Of a stretch of 64,000 bases of DNA, positions 1 through 11,943 are shown in pieces. The notes under the pieces were generated by a model, which was not told the origin of the DNA, made no database searches, and saw only the letters and a program-made list of their open reading frames with translations. The position numbers and the translations under genes are program-made. Position 1 is the stretch's first letter. Each line of letters opens with the position of its first letter. Origin of the DNA: Acidobacteriota bacterium. GTDB taxonomy: Bacteria > Acidobacteriota > Thermoanaerobaculia > Thermoanaerobaculales > Thermoanaerobaculaceae. Location: NCBI GenBank assembly GCA_016213675.1, contig JACQZW010000044.1:124001-188000 (forward strand), written 5' to 3'.

Positions 1-47
1 CGCCGCCGCTCCCCCGCGCGTGCACGCCGGGGGGGGCGACGGAGCTC

Positions 48-2234
48 TCACTTCGCCTGCGGCTCGAGCCCCATCTCGCGGATGAGGCCGTGTGCCTTGC
101 TCACGTAGTCCATGACCCACAGCATGTAGCGGGAATCGACGTTGATCGTCCGGGACATCGCGTCGGTGAACTGGTAGTCGGACGTCATCGACTCGTAGTT
201 GCCGTCGAACGCCAAGCCGATCAGCTCGCCCTTGCCGTTCATGATCGGCGAGCCGGAGTTGCCGCCGGTGATGTCGTTGGTGGTGAGGAAGCAGGCCGGA
301 ACGTCCTTGACCACCGGGTCGGCGTAGTGCGGGAAGGGCCCGGCCTTCGCCGCGTCGCGGAGCGACTGGGGGCAGTCGAACGGCTCGGTGCCGGTGTGCT
401 TGGCGACCACCCCGGCGAGGGCCGTGAAGGGGGTGTAGACGACGCCGTCGCGCGGCGCGTAGCCCTTGACGGTGGCATAAGTGAAGCGCAGCGTCGAGTT
501 GGCGTCGGGGTAGAGGGGCGTCTTCTGGAACGCGCCGAGCGCCTCGATGAAGCGCGGCGTCAGGGTGACGAGCTCGCCGTCGAACCGCTTGGACTCGTCC
601 TCGTGCGCCTTGAGGTCCTTGCGCAGGGCGGCGGCGAAGTTGACCATCGAGTCGCCCTGGGTGAGCAGCACGTCGTGCTTGAGGTCGAACATCGCGAGGC
701 GGGCCTTGAGGTCCGCCAGCTTGGTGCGGGCGTAGAGGGTGTCCAGGAGGGCGTCCAGAGCCGCCTCGCCGGTCGCACCGGTGGCCTTGAGCGCTGCGTC
801 GACGGCCGCGATGCGCTGGTCGGCGGGGAGCGCGGCGGCACGGCCGAGGACGTAGCGGAGCACGGCGCGATCCGCCTGCAGGTCGAGGTTGCGCTGCATC
901 CGCTCGAGCCGCTGGCGCAGGCTGCGTTCGTCGCGGTCTTGGTAGCCGTTGTCGCGCTCCATGTCCGGCTTGGCGCGCTCGCCGGTCCAGCGAACGAGGG
1001 TGAGTGCCGCGCCGAGCATCGATCCCTGCCGACCGAACGTCATCTGCCCGATGATGAGGTCGCGCTCGGCGGTCGTGCGGCGCTCCGCCAGGATCGCTTC
1101 CATCTTCGGCAGGACGTCGCCGTACTTCGCCTGCCGGCCCTTATCGGCCTTGATCCAGGCCGTCAGCTCGGCCTCGAGCGCCCGCTTGCGACCGGCCAGG
1201 TCGCTGGCCTTCAGTCCCTCGAGCATGCCCTGGTTGTTCTTGTACCCGTTGTAGAGACCCTTGAGGGCCGAGGCGAGCTTGATCTCGACGTCCTTGCCGC
1301 GCTTCGACTGCGCCTCCTGGATGTCGATGAGGTCCTTGTACAGCGCGATGCGTCGCGGGTAGCTGAGCTCGGTGTCGTCGGCGATCGCGGCGGCGATCCG
1401 GTAGCGCACGGTCTTCCCGGGGTAGCCCATGATCATGGTGAAGTCGCCTTCCTTCAGGGGCGCGTTGGCGACCTGCAGGAAGCGCTCGGGCTTGTAGGGC
1501 ACGTTCGCGGGCGAGTAGTCGGCCGGCTTGCCATCCGGGCCGACGTACGCGCGCAGGAACGAGAAGTCGCCGGTGTGGCGCGGCCACATCCAGTTGTCCA
1601 CCTCGCCGCCGTACTCGCCGATGGCGCGGGGCGGGGCGTAGACGAGGCGCACGTCGCGCAGCTCGAGGGTCTTGAAGAGGTAGTAGTTCAGGCCGCCGTA
1701 CATCTCGGCGACCCGGCAGCGGAGCCCGTCCTTCTCGCACTCGGCGATCAGCGACTTCTCCTTCATCTCCAGGGCCTTGCTGCGCTCCTCGGGCTTCAGT
1801 CCGGGCTTGAGCACCGACCGCATGGCGTCGGTGGCGTCGTCGTAGCCGCGGAACACGTAGACGCGGTTGCCCTTGGCCTCGAGCTCGGCCGCGCGGTCCT
1901 TGGCCAGGAACCCCTCGGTGATGTAGTCGTGCTCGGGGCTCGAGTTCATCTGGATGGCGCCGAACGCGCAGTGGTGGTTGGTCGCGATCAGCGCGTCGGG
2001 CGAGACGAACGACGCCGAGCAGCCTCCCAGCGACACGATCGCGGACGCGAGCCCGCTCGAGGTCTTGGGGTCCCAGATCTGCTCGGGCGTGAGCTGGAAG
2101 CCGGTTGCCTTCAGAGCCTGCTGGTCGAGTGTTCCGACCTGGTGCAGCATCCACATGCCCTCGTCGGCGTTGGCAGGACCGGCCGTGGCGACAAGGAGCA
2201 AGCCAATGGCCGGCAGCAAGATGGACTTTCGCAT
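48..2234 (-). CDS. S46 family dipeptidyl peptidase (DPP7/DPP11 type)
   Basis: Predicted exported serine exopeptidase that removes dipeptides from the N-terminus of peptides in the periplasm or at the surface; 728 aa, normal for family S46. An N-terminal signal peptide ends near the ANA-D junction (residue 23). The catalytic His lies in the TNHHC motif (about residue 88) and the nucleophile Ser in GGNSGSP (about residue 660). The following segment reads IGLAFDGN: the Gly before N is the residue that in characterised enzymes separates DPP7 (Gly, hydrophobic P1) from DPP11 (Arg, acidic P1), so a DPP7-like preference is inferred. The start at 2234 is preferred over an upstream in-frame ATG at 2288 because it follows a GGAGGAAGAGGA ribosome site and begins the signal peptide. 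It is divergent from the GreA-like gene. Confidence 0.93.
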   Translation of the reverse strand: MRKSILLPAIGLLLVATAGPANADEGMWMLHQVGTLDQQALKATGFQLTPEQIWDPKTSSGLASAIVSLGGCSASFVSPDALIATNHHCAFGAIQMNSSPEHDYITEGFLAKDRAAELEAKGNRVYVFRGYDDATDAMRSVLKPGLKPEERSKALEMKEKSLIAECEKDGLRCRVAEMYGGLNYYLFKTLELRDVRLVYAPPRAIGEYGGEVDNWMWPRHTGDFSFLRAYVGPDGKPADYSPANVPYKPERFLQVANAPLKEGDFTMIMGYPGKTVRYRIAAAIADDTELSYPRRIALYKDLIDIQEAQSKRGKDVEIKLASALKGLYNGYKNNQGMLEGLKASDLAGRKRALEAELTAWIKADKGRQAKYGDVLPKMEAILAERRTTAERDLIIGQMTFGRQGSMLGAALTLVRWTGERAKPDMERDNGYQDRDERSLRQRLERMQRNLDLQADRAVLRYVLGRAAALPADQRIAAVDAALKATGATGEAALDALLDTLYARTKLADLKARLAMFDLKHDVLLTQGDSMVNFAAALRKDLKAHEDESKRFDGELVTLTPRFIEALGAFQKTPLYPDANSTLRFTYATVKGYAPRDGVVYTPFTALAGVVAKHTGTEPFDCPQSLRDAAKAGPFPHYADPVVKDVPACFLTTNDITGGNSGSPIMNGKGELIGLAFDGNYESMTSDYQFTDAMSRTINVDSRYMLWVMDYVSKAHGLIREMGLEPQAK

Positions 2235-2350
2235 TCCTCTTCCTCCTGCGGTGCCGCTCCGGCGGCAGCCGCTCGTCATCCTACGCACTCCGGCGGGGCA
2301 AGTTGCGCGGTCCTGCCGGTGGGCTGCTATCGTACGCTGCCGGAGGTGAC

Positions 2351-4441
2351 GTGAGCGGGACGGACTGGCTCGACGAGTGGGATGTCGTGATCGGTGGCGG
2401 CAACAGCGGCGCCATCGAGGAGTTCTGGTTGGCCCGGCTCGAGGAAGGAGTCGGGGACGGGGCGACGCTCCTCGAGGCGCTCAAGCGGTTGCGCCACGGC
2501 GGGAAGAAGACGCTGGCGGCGACCCTGCTGGAGCTGGCGGCCGACGAGGCGGTGAGCGAGAAGGCGTGGGCCGCTCGCCGGGCGCTGCTGCGCGAGATGG
2601 TCCGCATGGGCCACGGCGACCTCGACGCGCTGCGCGCGGGCCTCGAGGAGTGCGTTCGGCAGGTGTGGGTCGGGCGCCCGTCGCTCGATCGGCTCCTCGC
2701 CCACTTCAAGCTGCGCGAGGCGCGCAAGCCCCTCGACGTGCTGGACCAGCTCGAGACCTGGCTGGAGTTCGACGTCGGCGGGGTGTTCCTGATGACCGGG
2801 CGCGGCCCCGGCCGCGTGGTCGAGGCCAACCCCCAACTCGGCATGCTCCGCCTCGACCTGGAGCGCGAGAAGCGCGTCCCGGTTCCGATCGACGCCGCCC
2901 GCAAGTACCTCGCACCGATGCCGGCCGGCCACTTCCTGCGGCGTCGCCTCGAGGACGGGAAGGCGCTCGCAGCCGAGGTCCTCGCCGACCCTCCTGCGGG
3001 GCTGGCGGCGCTGCTCGAGAGCGCCGGGGCACCGCAGACGGTGAGCGAGATCAAGGGCGCGCTGGTCGGGCTGGTGGCCGAGGACCAGTGGACGGCCTGG
3101 TGGAACAAGGCGAAGAAGCACCCACGGTTGTTCGCGGCCGGGAGCGGCACCAGGGTGACGTACCGGCTGGTCGCCGGCGAGGAGGCGGGCGACGAGATCC
3201 GGCGCGACTTCCTGGCGGCGGCCCTACCGCAGCGGGTCGAGCTGGCGCGCCGTCACGGAGCGCGGCACCGCGAGGTCGGGACGTTCATGGCCGAGCAGCT
3301 CCTCGCCGGGGCGCTGGCATCGGCGGACCCGAGCCTGGCGTGGGAGGCACTCGCCACGGCGGGCCGGCTGGGAGCCGCGCCGGAGGGGTTGGCGGCGACC
3401 AGGCGGGCGCTGCTCACCCGGACCGGCGGCCCGGCGCTGCTGGAAGCCGTCGGCGACGCGACCCAGCGCGAGGTCGTCCTCGCCCTGCTTCGCGAGGAGC
3501 TGCCCGACGCCTGGGCGCGAGAGTATGCCGCTTGGCTGGAGCACGAGGCCAGCCCGCGGCTGCTCTCGGTGATGGTCCACGTCCTGCTCGACGCCGGCCA
3601 GACCCAGGTCGTGGCGGCGTTTCTCGACCGGGTGTTCCTCCACCCGCAGCAGAACCCCGCCGCGTTCGTCTGGGCCTGCGAGGCCGCCGAGGACGAGGCG
3701 TTGCGCGATCTCCTCGACCAGCGGCTCTCCGGGTCCCTGCTGGTCCGCCTCGTGGAGCTCGCCGAGCGGCGCCAGCTCGGCCCGTACCGGCAACGCCTGA
3801 AGGAGGTCCTGTCGGCGCGCGGGCTGGCCGGACGGCTCGTGCAGGACTGGCTGACGGTGGACCAGGCACGGCGGATGATGCAGATCCTGGAGCATCCGGG
3901 GGAGATGGCCGACGAGCGCAACTGGCTGCGCCGGGCTGCCCTGGCGCGCTTCCCCGATCTCCGCCAGGCGCCGCAGGTCGAGGTCGTACCGGCGCTGGCG
4001 GGCACCGTGACGCGGTTGCAGGAGGAGCTCAGGAAGCTGCTCGAGAAGGAGATCCCGGAGACCCTCAAGGCGATCCAGGTCGCCAGGGAACACGGCGACC
4101 TGTCCGAGAACTTCGAGTACCACGCGGCACGGGCGCGCCAGGAGTTCCTCTCCGCGCGCGCGGCAATCATTCAGGAAGACCTCGGCAAGGTGCAGGTGAT
4201 CGATCCGGCGAAGGCCGACTGCGCCCGGGTTCGGGTCGGAACAAGGGTCGTCCTCGCGCCGGTCGCCGGAGGCCCGGAGCGGCGGATCACCATTCTCGGC
4301 CCCTACGAGGCCGATCCCGAGGCCGGGGTGCTTTCCAACGGTACCGAGGCGGCCCAGGGGCTCCTCGAGCATGCGCCGGGCGACGCGGTGCAGTTCGACG
4401 GCGCGGGGTGGACCGTGGCCGGAATCGAGCCGGCGATCTGA
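2351..4441 (+). CDS. Large N-terminally extended GreA/GreB-type transcript cleavage factor
   Basis: A 696-aa protein whose last ~160 residues are a complete GreA: a coiled-coil N-terminal domain carrying GDLSENFEYHAARARQ (the acidic Asp/Glu tip that reaches the RNA polymerase active site) and the C-terminal FKBP-like domain (KADCARVRVGTRVVL ... GDAVQF). Normal GreA is ~158 aa, so about 530 residues of mostly helical, alanine/leucine/arginine-rich sequence precede it. Chlamydial GreA proteins are similarly long, which gives a precedent, but the function of the extension is not known to me. The GTG start has GGAGG at 2342-2346 and a possible -10 (TATCGT) at 2328-2333; longer reading frames upstream would run into the divergent peptidase promoter. 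Transcript rescue is likely; any added role is inference. Confidence 0.85.
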   Translation: MSGTDWLDEWDVVIGGGNSGAIEEFWLARLEEGVGDGATLLEALKRLRHGGKKTLAATLLELAADEAVSEKAWAARRALLREMVRMGHGDLDALRAGLEECVRQVWVGRPSLDRLLAHFKLREARKPLDVLDQLETWLEFDVGGVFLMTGRGPGRVVEANPQLGMLRLDLEREKRVPVPIDAARKYLAPMPAGHFLRRRLEDGKALAAEVLADPPAGLAALLESAGAPQTVSEIKGALVGLVAEDQWTAWWNKAKKHPRLFAAGSGTRVTYRLVAGEEAGDEIRRDFLAAALPQRVELARRHGARHREVGTFMAEQLLAGALASADPSLAWEALATAGRLGAAPEGLAATRRALLTRTGGPALLEAVGDATQREVVLALLREELPDAWAREYAAWLEHEASPRLLSVMVHVLLDAGQTQVVAAFLDRVFLHPQQNPAAFVWACEAAEDEALRDLLDQRLSGSLLVRLVELAERRQLGPYRQRLKEVLSARGLAGRLVQDWLTVDQARRMMQILEHPGEMADERNWLRRAALARFPDLRQAPQVEVVPALAGTVTRLQEELRKLLEKEIPETLKAIQVAREHGDLSENFEYHAARARQEFLSARAAIIQEDLGKVQVIDPAKADCARVRVGTRVVLAPVAGGPERRITILGPYEADPEAGVLSNGTEAAQGLLEHAPGDAVQFDGAGWTVAGIEPAI

Positions 4442-4469
4442 GGGCAGAGGGTAGAGGGAAGAGAATCGC

Positions 4470-4494
4470 GGCTCGGCAGTCGCCAGGCCGAGCC
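4470..4494. other. Hairpin between convergent genes
   Basis: An 8-bp perfect stem (GGCTCGGC / GCCGAGCC) with a 9-nt loop lies between the convergent greA-like and PAS genes. The flank on the minus side is pyrimidine-rich (GATTCTCTTCCCTC), so it might act as a weak terminator. There is no clean T-run on either side. Confidence 0.35.
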
Positions 4495-4505
4495 CGGAAG
4501 ACACC

Positions 4506-5651
4506 CTACCTGGTGGGACGGCGGTCGGTGATGTCCTCGCCGATGCTCGCCGTCCCGACCGCCAGCCCGTCCGGGTCGCGAAGGATCGTGTTGTTCCAGC
4601 GGAGGAGCCGTCGGCGCCCGTCCCGCGTGACGATCTCGTTCTCCAGGTGCGACGGGATCGAGCCGGCGGCGACGTTCTCGGCGAACACGGACCTCACCCA
4701 GTCGCGCTGGTCGACGGGGATGAACCGCTCGAACCAGTCGGCATCGATGACCTCGTGGCGGGCGTAACCGGTCAGGTCGAGCAGGAAGTCGTTCGCGAAC
4801 ACGATCCGTCCCCCGGCATCCAGGGCGACCGCCACCAGGGCGACGTTCTCGAGCAGGTCGCGGAGGCGGCGCTCCGCCTCCCGCGAGGCCATCTCGGCGG
4901 TCACGCGGGTGGTGTCGTCGATGAGGAACCCGTGCAGTGAGCTCGGCTCGTCGTCCACGTACGTCACGCTGACGACGTTGTGGAGCCACACCGTGCTGCC
5001 CCCGCTCGTGACCATCCGGAAGGCGAACTGGTACTCGTCCTCGGTCCGGTAGCGGTCGCGCCAGGCCGCGATCGCCGATGCGCGGTCCGCCGGGTGGATG
5101 CGAGCCTCCCAGAAGGCGGGGTCGCGCCATGCCTCGGGCGGGAAGCCGAGGATCTGCTCGACCTGGGCGCCGACGTACGTGAAGTACAGCGACGCGAGGT
5201 CGATCTCCCACGGGATGACGCCCGTCGTCTCGACCAGGTGGCGGAAGCGCTCCTCGCTGGCGACGAGCGCCTCCTCGGTCCGCTTGCGCGAGCTGATGTC
5301 CTGAACGAGGCCGTCGATCCACCTGTCGCCCTCGGGCGTCGCCGCGAGCGCCATCGACAGGCTGAACCACGAGGCCGCGCCGTCACGGCAGCGGAGCTCG
5401 ACCTCGCGGGCGTTCACCCGACCGCGTGACGCCAGCAGGCTCCGCAGCGCGCTTCGCTCGTTACGGTCGACGCACAGGTCGAAGATCACGAGCGCGCCGA
5501 GGTCGGCCTCCGACCGTGCGTGAAGCAGCCGCCGCATGGCCGGGCTCCCGTCGGTGAGGCGGCCGTCGAGGTCGGCCCGGAAGGTGCCGAGCTCGATCCG
5601 ATCGAGGAACTCGTCGAGTCGCGGCTGGTGGGCCCGCATCCGCGCGCTCAC
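4506..5651 (-). CDS. Multi-PAS sensory protein without an output domain
   Basis: A 381-aa soluble protein made of three PAS/PAC units (roughly residues 15-130, 135-255 and 265-378). PAC-like ends are visible: WIDGLVQDISSRKRTEEAL, LHGFLIDDTTRVTAEM and TASIGEDITDRR. The protein stops directly after the third unit, with no histidine kinase, GGDEF or HTH part and no membrane segment, so it must signal through a partner or is a truncated sensor. The GTG start at 5651 follows a GGAGAAGG site; an open frame continues upstream to 5858 but encodes Arg/Pro-rich sequence of no recognisable kind. The ligand is unknown. Confidence 0.75.
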   Translation of the reverse strand: MSARMRAHQPRLDEFLDRIELGTFRADLDGRLTDGSPAMRRLLHARSEADLGALVIFDLCVDRNERSALRSLLASRGRVNAREVELRCRDGAASWFSLSMALAATPEGDRWIDGLVQDISSRKRTEEALVASEERFRHLVETTGVIPWEIDLASLYFTYVGAQVEQILGFPPEAWRDPAFWEARIHPADRASAIAAWRDRYRTEDEYQFAFRMVTSGGSTVWLHNVVSVTYVDDEPSSLHGFLIDDTTRVTAEMASREAERRLRDLLENVALVAVALDAGGRIVFANDFLLDLTGYARHEVIDADWFERFIPVDQRDWVRSVFAENVAAGSIPSHLENEIVTRDGRRRLLRWNNTILRDPDGLAVGTASIGEDITDRRPTR

Positions 5652-6179
5652 GTCCGCCTTCTCCGATCGGTTTTCCCGTGCGCCCTTCGGCCCTCGGACA
5701 GCAGGCCGCGGGCGGAGGAGGGCAGGGCGACGCCGTCGGTGCAGAAGGCGAGCAGTCGAGTTTCGGGGGGAGCGCACATGTTGGTCGACCTGTGTGCTCA
5801 TGATACGCCGTTCCGATGCAACTGCGCGGAGTGGGCACATCCGGTCTTGAACCTCCACAGTCCTGGGCAGATGACGGTCTGGCCGGCGGCCTCTGCAACG
5901 CTGACGCCGTCAGGTGCTCCCAAGTAGAATCTGGCCGAACGTGGTCCCGCGAGCTGGAATCTGCTGTGGAGCGCGCCCTCAGGGCGTGCTCCAGGGCGAC
6001 CATGCAGGCGCCACGAGAGCACGCGCGGAGCGCGCGCTCCACTGAGGCCGACCACTGTCGACCTCTTTCGTTACTTCTTCGACGAAGCGGCCCACGCGGA
6101 CCGTACCGTGCTCGCAATGACGAGTGGGGATCGCTGCTGCCTGGGAGATTGTTGCGTCTCGGTCGGCCGGTCGTGGCGC
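5652..6179. other. Gene-free stretch between PAS gene and respiratory operon
   Basis: No reading frame here looks like protein. The open frames on both strands are Arg/Pro/Ser-rich and lack start-site signals. It holds a 26-bp inverted repeat (5966-6042), listed separately, and ends at the promoter of the actA operon. Confidence 0.6.
5966..6042. repeat. 26-bp imperfect inverted repeat
   Basis: Arms 5966-5991 and 6017-6042 are complementary at 23 of 26 positions (GTGGAGCGCGC...GTGCTC against GAGCAC...GCGCGCTCCAC), separated by 25 nt. The arms could form a long stable hairpin. There is no T-run, so it is not a classical terminator. It may be a small repeat element or a structured RNA or DNA site upstream of the respiratory operon. 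Confidence 0.6.
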
Positions 6180-6208
6180 TTGACGCGCCGAAACGGCATG
6201 AATAAGAT
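6180..6208 (+). promoter_or_regulatory. sigma70-type promoter of the act/cox operon
   Basis: TTGACG at 6180-6185, a 17-nt spacer and TAAGAT at 6203-6208. The predicted transcription start (about 6215) is 1-2 nt before the first of two in-frame ATGs (6217, 6220), so the message would be leaderless or nearly so. Confidence 0.65.
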
Positions 6209-6216
6209 TACGTCTC

Positions 6217-6885
6217 ATGATGCAGGAAGGCCGACCCGGCCGTTTCGTTTTCCCGCCATGGACGAATCTGGCACGACCGATCCTGGCGATCTCGCTGGTC
6301 GCCGCGCCGGTCTACCTGGTGGCGCTGGTCTGGCTCGGCGCTTCGCCGAAGACCACCGATGTGGGCTACCAGCCGGAGCAGCCGGTGCCTTACAGCCACG
6401 CCCTGCACGCGGGCGACCTCGGCATCGACTGTCGCTACTGCCACAACACCGTAGAGGTCGCGGCCAAGGCCGCGGTTCCGCCGACCCAGACGTGCATGAA
6501 CTGCCACGCCAAGATCAGGACCGCGAGCGCCAAGCTCATCTCGGTTCGGGAGAGCTACGCGACCGGGGTGTCGGTGCCGTGGGTGCGCATCCACGACCTG
6601 CCCGACTACGTCTACTTCAACCACTCCGCCCACGTCCGCCGCGGCGTCGGCTGCGTCGAGTGCCACGGGCGCGTCGACCGGATGGAGGTGGTCAGTCAGG
6701 TGGAGCCCCTGTCGATGAGCTGGTGCCTGGACTGCCACAGGAACCCGGACCGCCGGCTGCGGCCTCCGGAGATGGTGACGAAGATGGACTGGGTGCCGCC
6801 CGACGATCCCGACACGTATGGCAGGCAGCTCCGCGCCGCCAACAACATCAACCCTTCGACGGACTGCTGGACGTGCCACCGATGA
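6217..6885 (+). CDS. actA: Alternative complex III pentaheme cytochrome c subunit
   Basis: A 222-aa multiheme cytochrome with five CxxCH sites (CRYCH, CMNCH, CVECH, CLDCH, CWTCH) and one N-terminal membrane anchor (IL...VYLVALVWL, about residues 20-42). This is the size and heme count of ActA of alternative complex III, which passes electrons from the quinol-oxidising complex towards the monoheme subunit or oxidase on the outer face of the membrane. It is the first gene of the operon; its stop overlaps an ATG that opens the next frame. Distal histidines such as YSHALHAG and YFNHSAHV probably serve as axial ligands. Confidence 0.93.
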   Translation: MMQEGRPGRFVFPPWTNLARPILAISLVAAPVYLVALVWLGASPKTTDVGYQPEQPVPYSHALHAGDLGIDCRYCHNTVEVAAKAAVPPTQTCMNCHAKIRTASAKLISVRESYATGVSVPWVRIHDLPDYVYFNHSAHVRRGVGCVECHGRVDRMEVVSQVEPLSMSWCLDCHRNPDRRLRPPEMVTKMDWVPPDDPDTYGRQLRAANNINPSTDCWTCHR

Positions 6886-6890
6886 AGCCG

Positions 6891-6926
6891 GGAACAGGGG
6901 ACAGGGGGCAGGGGACAGGAGGCGGA
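6891..6926 (+). repeat. G-rich GGGACAGG-type repeat at the actA-actB junction
   Basis: Imperfect tandem GGGAACAGG / GGGACAGG units run from just after the actA stop to the likely actB start. Similar sequence occurs at 13809-13847, again between act genes. If the ATG at 6882 were used, this repeat would encode a Gly/Thr/Gln tail absent from the family. Confidence 0.6.
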
Positions 6927-9916
<2,990 letters not shown>

Positions 9917-9917
<1 letters not shown>

Positions 9918-11383
9918 TGGCGACGGCTCCCGTGCTCCTGGACAACTCCCACGAGGACCCGCGGCGGCGCGCCCCGCTCGTCCTCGGCGAGCCCGACTTC
10001 GGCGCCATCACCGAGCAGGTGTGCGCCATCGTCGAGAAGCCGAAGCCGCCGCGGGCCTGGTACGTCGCGTTCGGCATTTCGTTGACGCTCACCGGGGTCC
10101 TCTTCGCCATGATCGGGCTCCTGTTTCTCCAGGGCACCGGGGTGTGGGGCCTCAACATGCCGGTGGCGTGGGCGTTCGACATCACGAACTTCGTCTTCTG
10201 GGTCGGCATCGGCCACGCCGGCACGTTGATCTCGGCGATCCTCTTCCTGTTCCGCCAGCGGTGGCGCACCGCGATCAACCGCTTCGCCGAGACGATGACG
10301 ATCTTCGCGGTCATGTGCGCCGGGATCTTCCCGACCATCCACACCGGCCGGCCGTGGCTCGACTTCTACCTCCTGCCGATCCCCAACCAGATGGGGATGT
10401 GGCCGAACTTCCGGTCGCCCCTGCTGTGGGACGTGTTCGCGGTGTCGACCTACTTCACGGTCTCGCTGCTCTTCTGGTTCGTCGGCATGGTCCCCGACCT
10501 GGCGACGCTGCGGGACCGCGCCGAGAGCAGGTGGAAGCAGATCCTCTACGGAATCCTCGCGCTGGGCTGGCGCGGCTCGGGCCGCCACTGGCACCGCTAC
10601 GAGCGGGTCTACCTGCTCCTGGCGGCGCTCGCGACGCCGTTGGTCCTGTCGGTGCACTCGGTGGTGAGCTTCGACTTCGCGGTCGCCCAGCTCCCCGGCT
10701 GGCACACCACGATCTTCCCTCCGTACTTCGTCGCCGGCGCCATCTTCGGCGGCTTCGCCATGGTGCTGACGCTGCTCATCCCGATGCGAGCCTACTTCAA
10801 GCTCGAGAACATCGTGACCACCCGCCACCTCGACAACATGGCGAAGATCATCCTGGCGACCGGCACGATGGTCGGCTACGCGTACGCCATGGAGTTCTTC
10901 ATGGCGTGGTACTCGGGCAACCCGACCGAGACGTTCGTCTTCGTCAACCGCGCGCTGGGCCCCTACGCCTGGGCGTACTGGACGATGGTGTTCTGCAACG
11001 TCGTGGTGCCGCAGGTCCTGTGGCTGCGCAAGGCGCGGACCACGCCGCTGGCCCTGTTCGTAGTCGCGATGATCGTCAACGTCGGGATGTGGTTCGAGCG
11101 CTTCGTCATCATCGTGACGTCGCTGTCCCGCGACTTCCTCCCGTCGTCGTGGGGGATGTTCACGCCGACCTGGGTCGACCTGCTCACGCTGTTCGGCTCG
11201 ATCGGGCTGTTCCTCACGCTGTTTCTTCTCTTCATGCGGCTCTTCCCGCTGTTCGCCATGGCCGAGGTGAAGAGCGTGATGCCGCAGGGCGGGCTCGACA
11301 TCGGGCCGCACCACGGGCACGGTCAGTACTGGGGCGAGATCCCACGCCAGCACGAGACCCAGTTCGCGGAGGACGACCGATGA
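9917..11383 (+). CDS. actC: Alternative complex III NrfD-like membrane subunit C
   Basis: A 488-aa polytopic membrane protein of the NrfD/PsrC family with about ten hydrophobic segments. It is expected to bind and oxidise menaquinol next to ActB and, with ActF, to form the membrane core. Histidine-bearing segments ([38 protein letters not shown]) are typical of ActC. Its ATG overlaps the actB stop (TGATG), and its stop overlaps the actD ATG, indicating translational coupling. Confidence 0.92.
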
Positions 11384-11943
11384 GTGACGCCAAGCTCACC
11401 GCCGTCGAAGCCCCGCCTGCCCGCTGGGGCCTGCTCGCCGAGTTCGAGTCGGTCGAGAAGTTGCTCGCCGCCGCCGAGGCGGTCCGCAAGGCGGGCTACA
11501 CGAAGTTCGACGCCCACTCGCCGATCCCGGTGCACGGCCTCGACGAGGCGATGGGGATCCGTCCCACCCGCCTGCCGCTCGTCGTCCTGCTCGGCGGCGC
11601 GGCCGGCTGCGCCGGCGGTCTGCTCCTGCAGTGGTGGACCAACGCCGTCGACTACCCCTTCATGATCAGCGGCAAGCCGCTGTTCGGCCTGCCGGCCGCC
11701 ATCCCGGTTGTCTTCGAGTCGACCGTCCTCCTCGCGGCGCTCGGCGCGGTCGGGGGCCTCTTCGTGGCCAACGGTTGGCCGCAGCTCTTCCACCCGGTGC
11801 TGCGCTCGGAGCGGTTCCGTGCGGCGACGGACGACACGTTCTTCATCAGCATCGAGGCGGCCGACCCGCGCTTCGAGGACGGGGCGACCCGGGCGCTGCT
11901 CGAGTCCCTGGGCAGCCGGGCCGTCGAGGAGGTGGAGAGGTGA
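11380..11943 (+). CDS. actD: Alternative complex III subunit D (DUF3341)
   Basis: A 187-aa protein with two central transmembrane helices ([22 protein letters not shown] and a second at [21 protein letters not shown]) and the DUF3341 N-terminus with the conserved [17 protein letters not shown] stretch. ActD is a structural membrane subunit of the complex. Its start overlaps the actC stop (ATGA) and its stop overlaps the GTG of actE. Confidence 0.92.
   Translation: MSDAKLTAVEAPPARWGLLAEFESVEKLLAAAEAVRKAGYTKFDAHSPIPVHGLDEAMGIRPTRLPLVVLLGGAAGCAGGLLLQWWTNAVDYPFMISGKPLFGLPAAIPVVFESTVLLAALGAVGGLFVANGWPQLFHPVLRSERFRAATDDTFFISIEAADPRFEDGATRALLESLGSRAVEEVER

Noticed and set aside
90..2354. 754-codon open frame antisense to the S46 peptidase
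   Set aside because: GC-rich coding sequence leaves long open frames on the opposite strand. This one is Val/Gly/Arg/His-rich, has no family match and no start signal.
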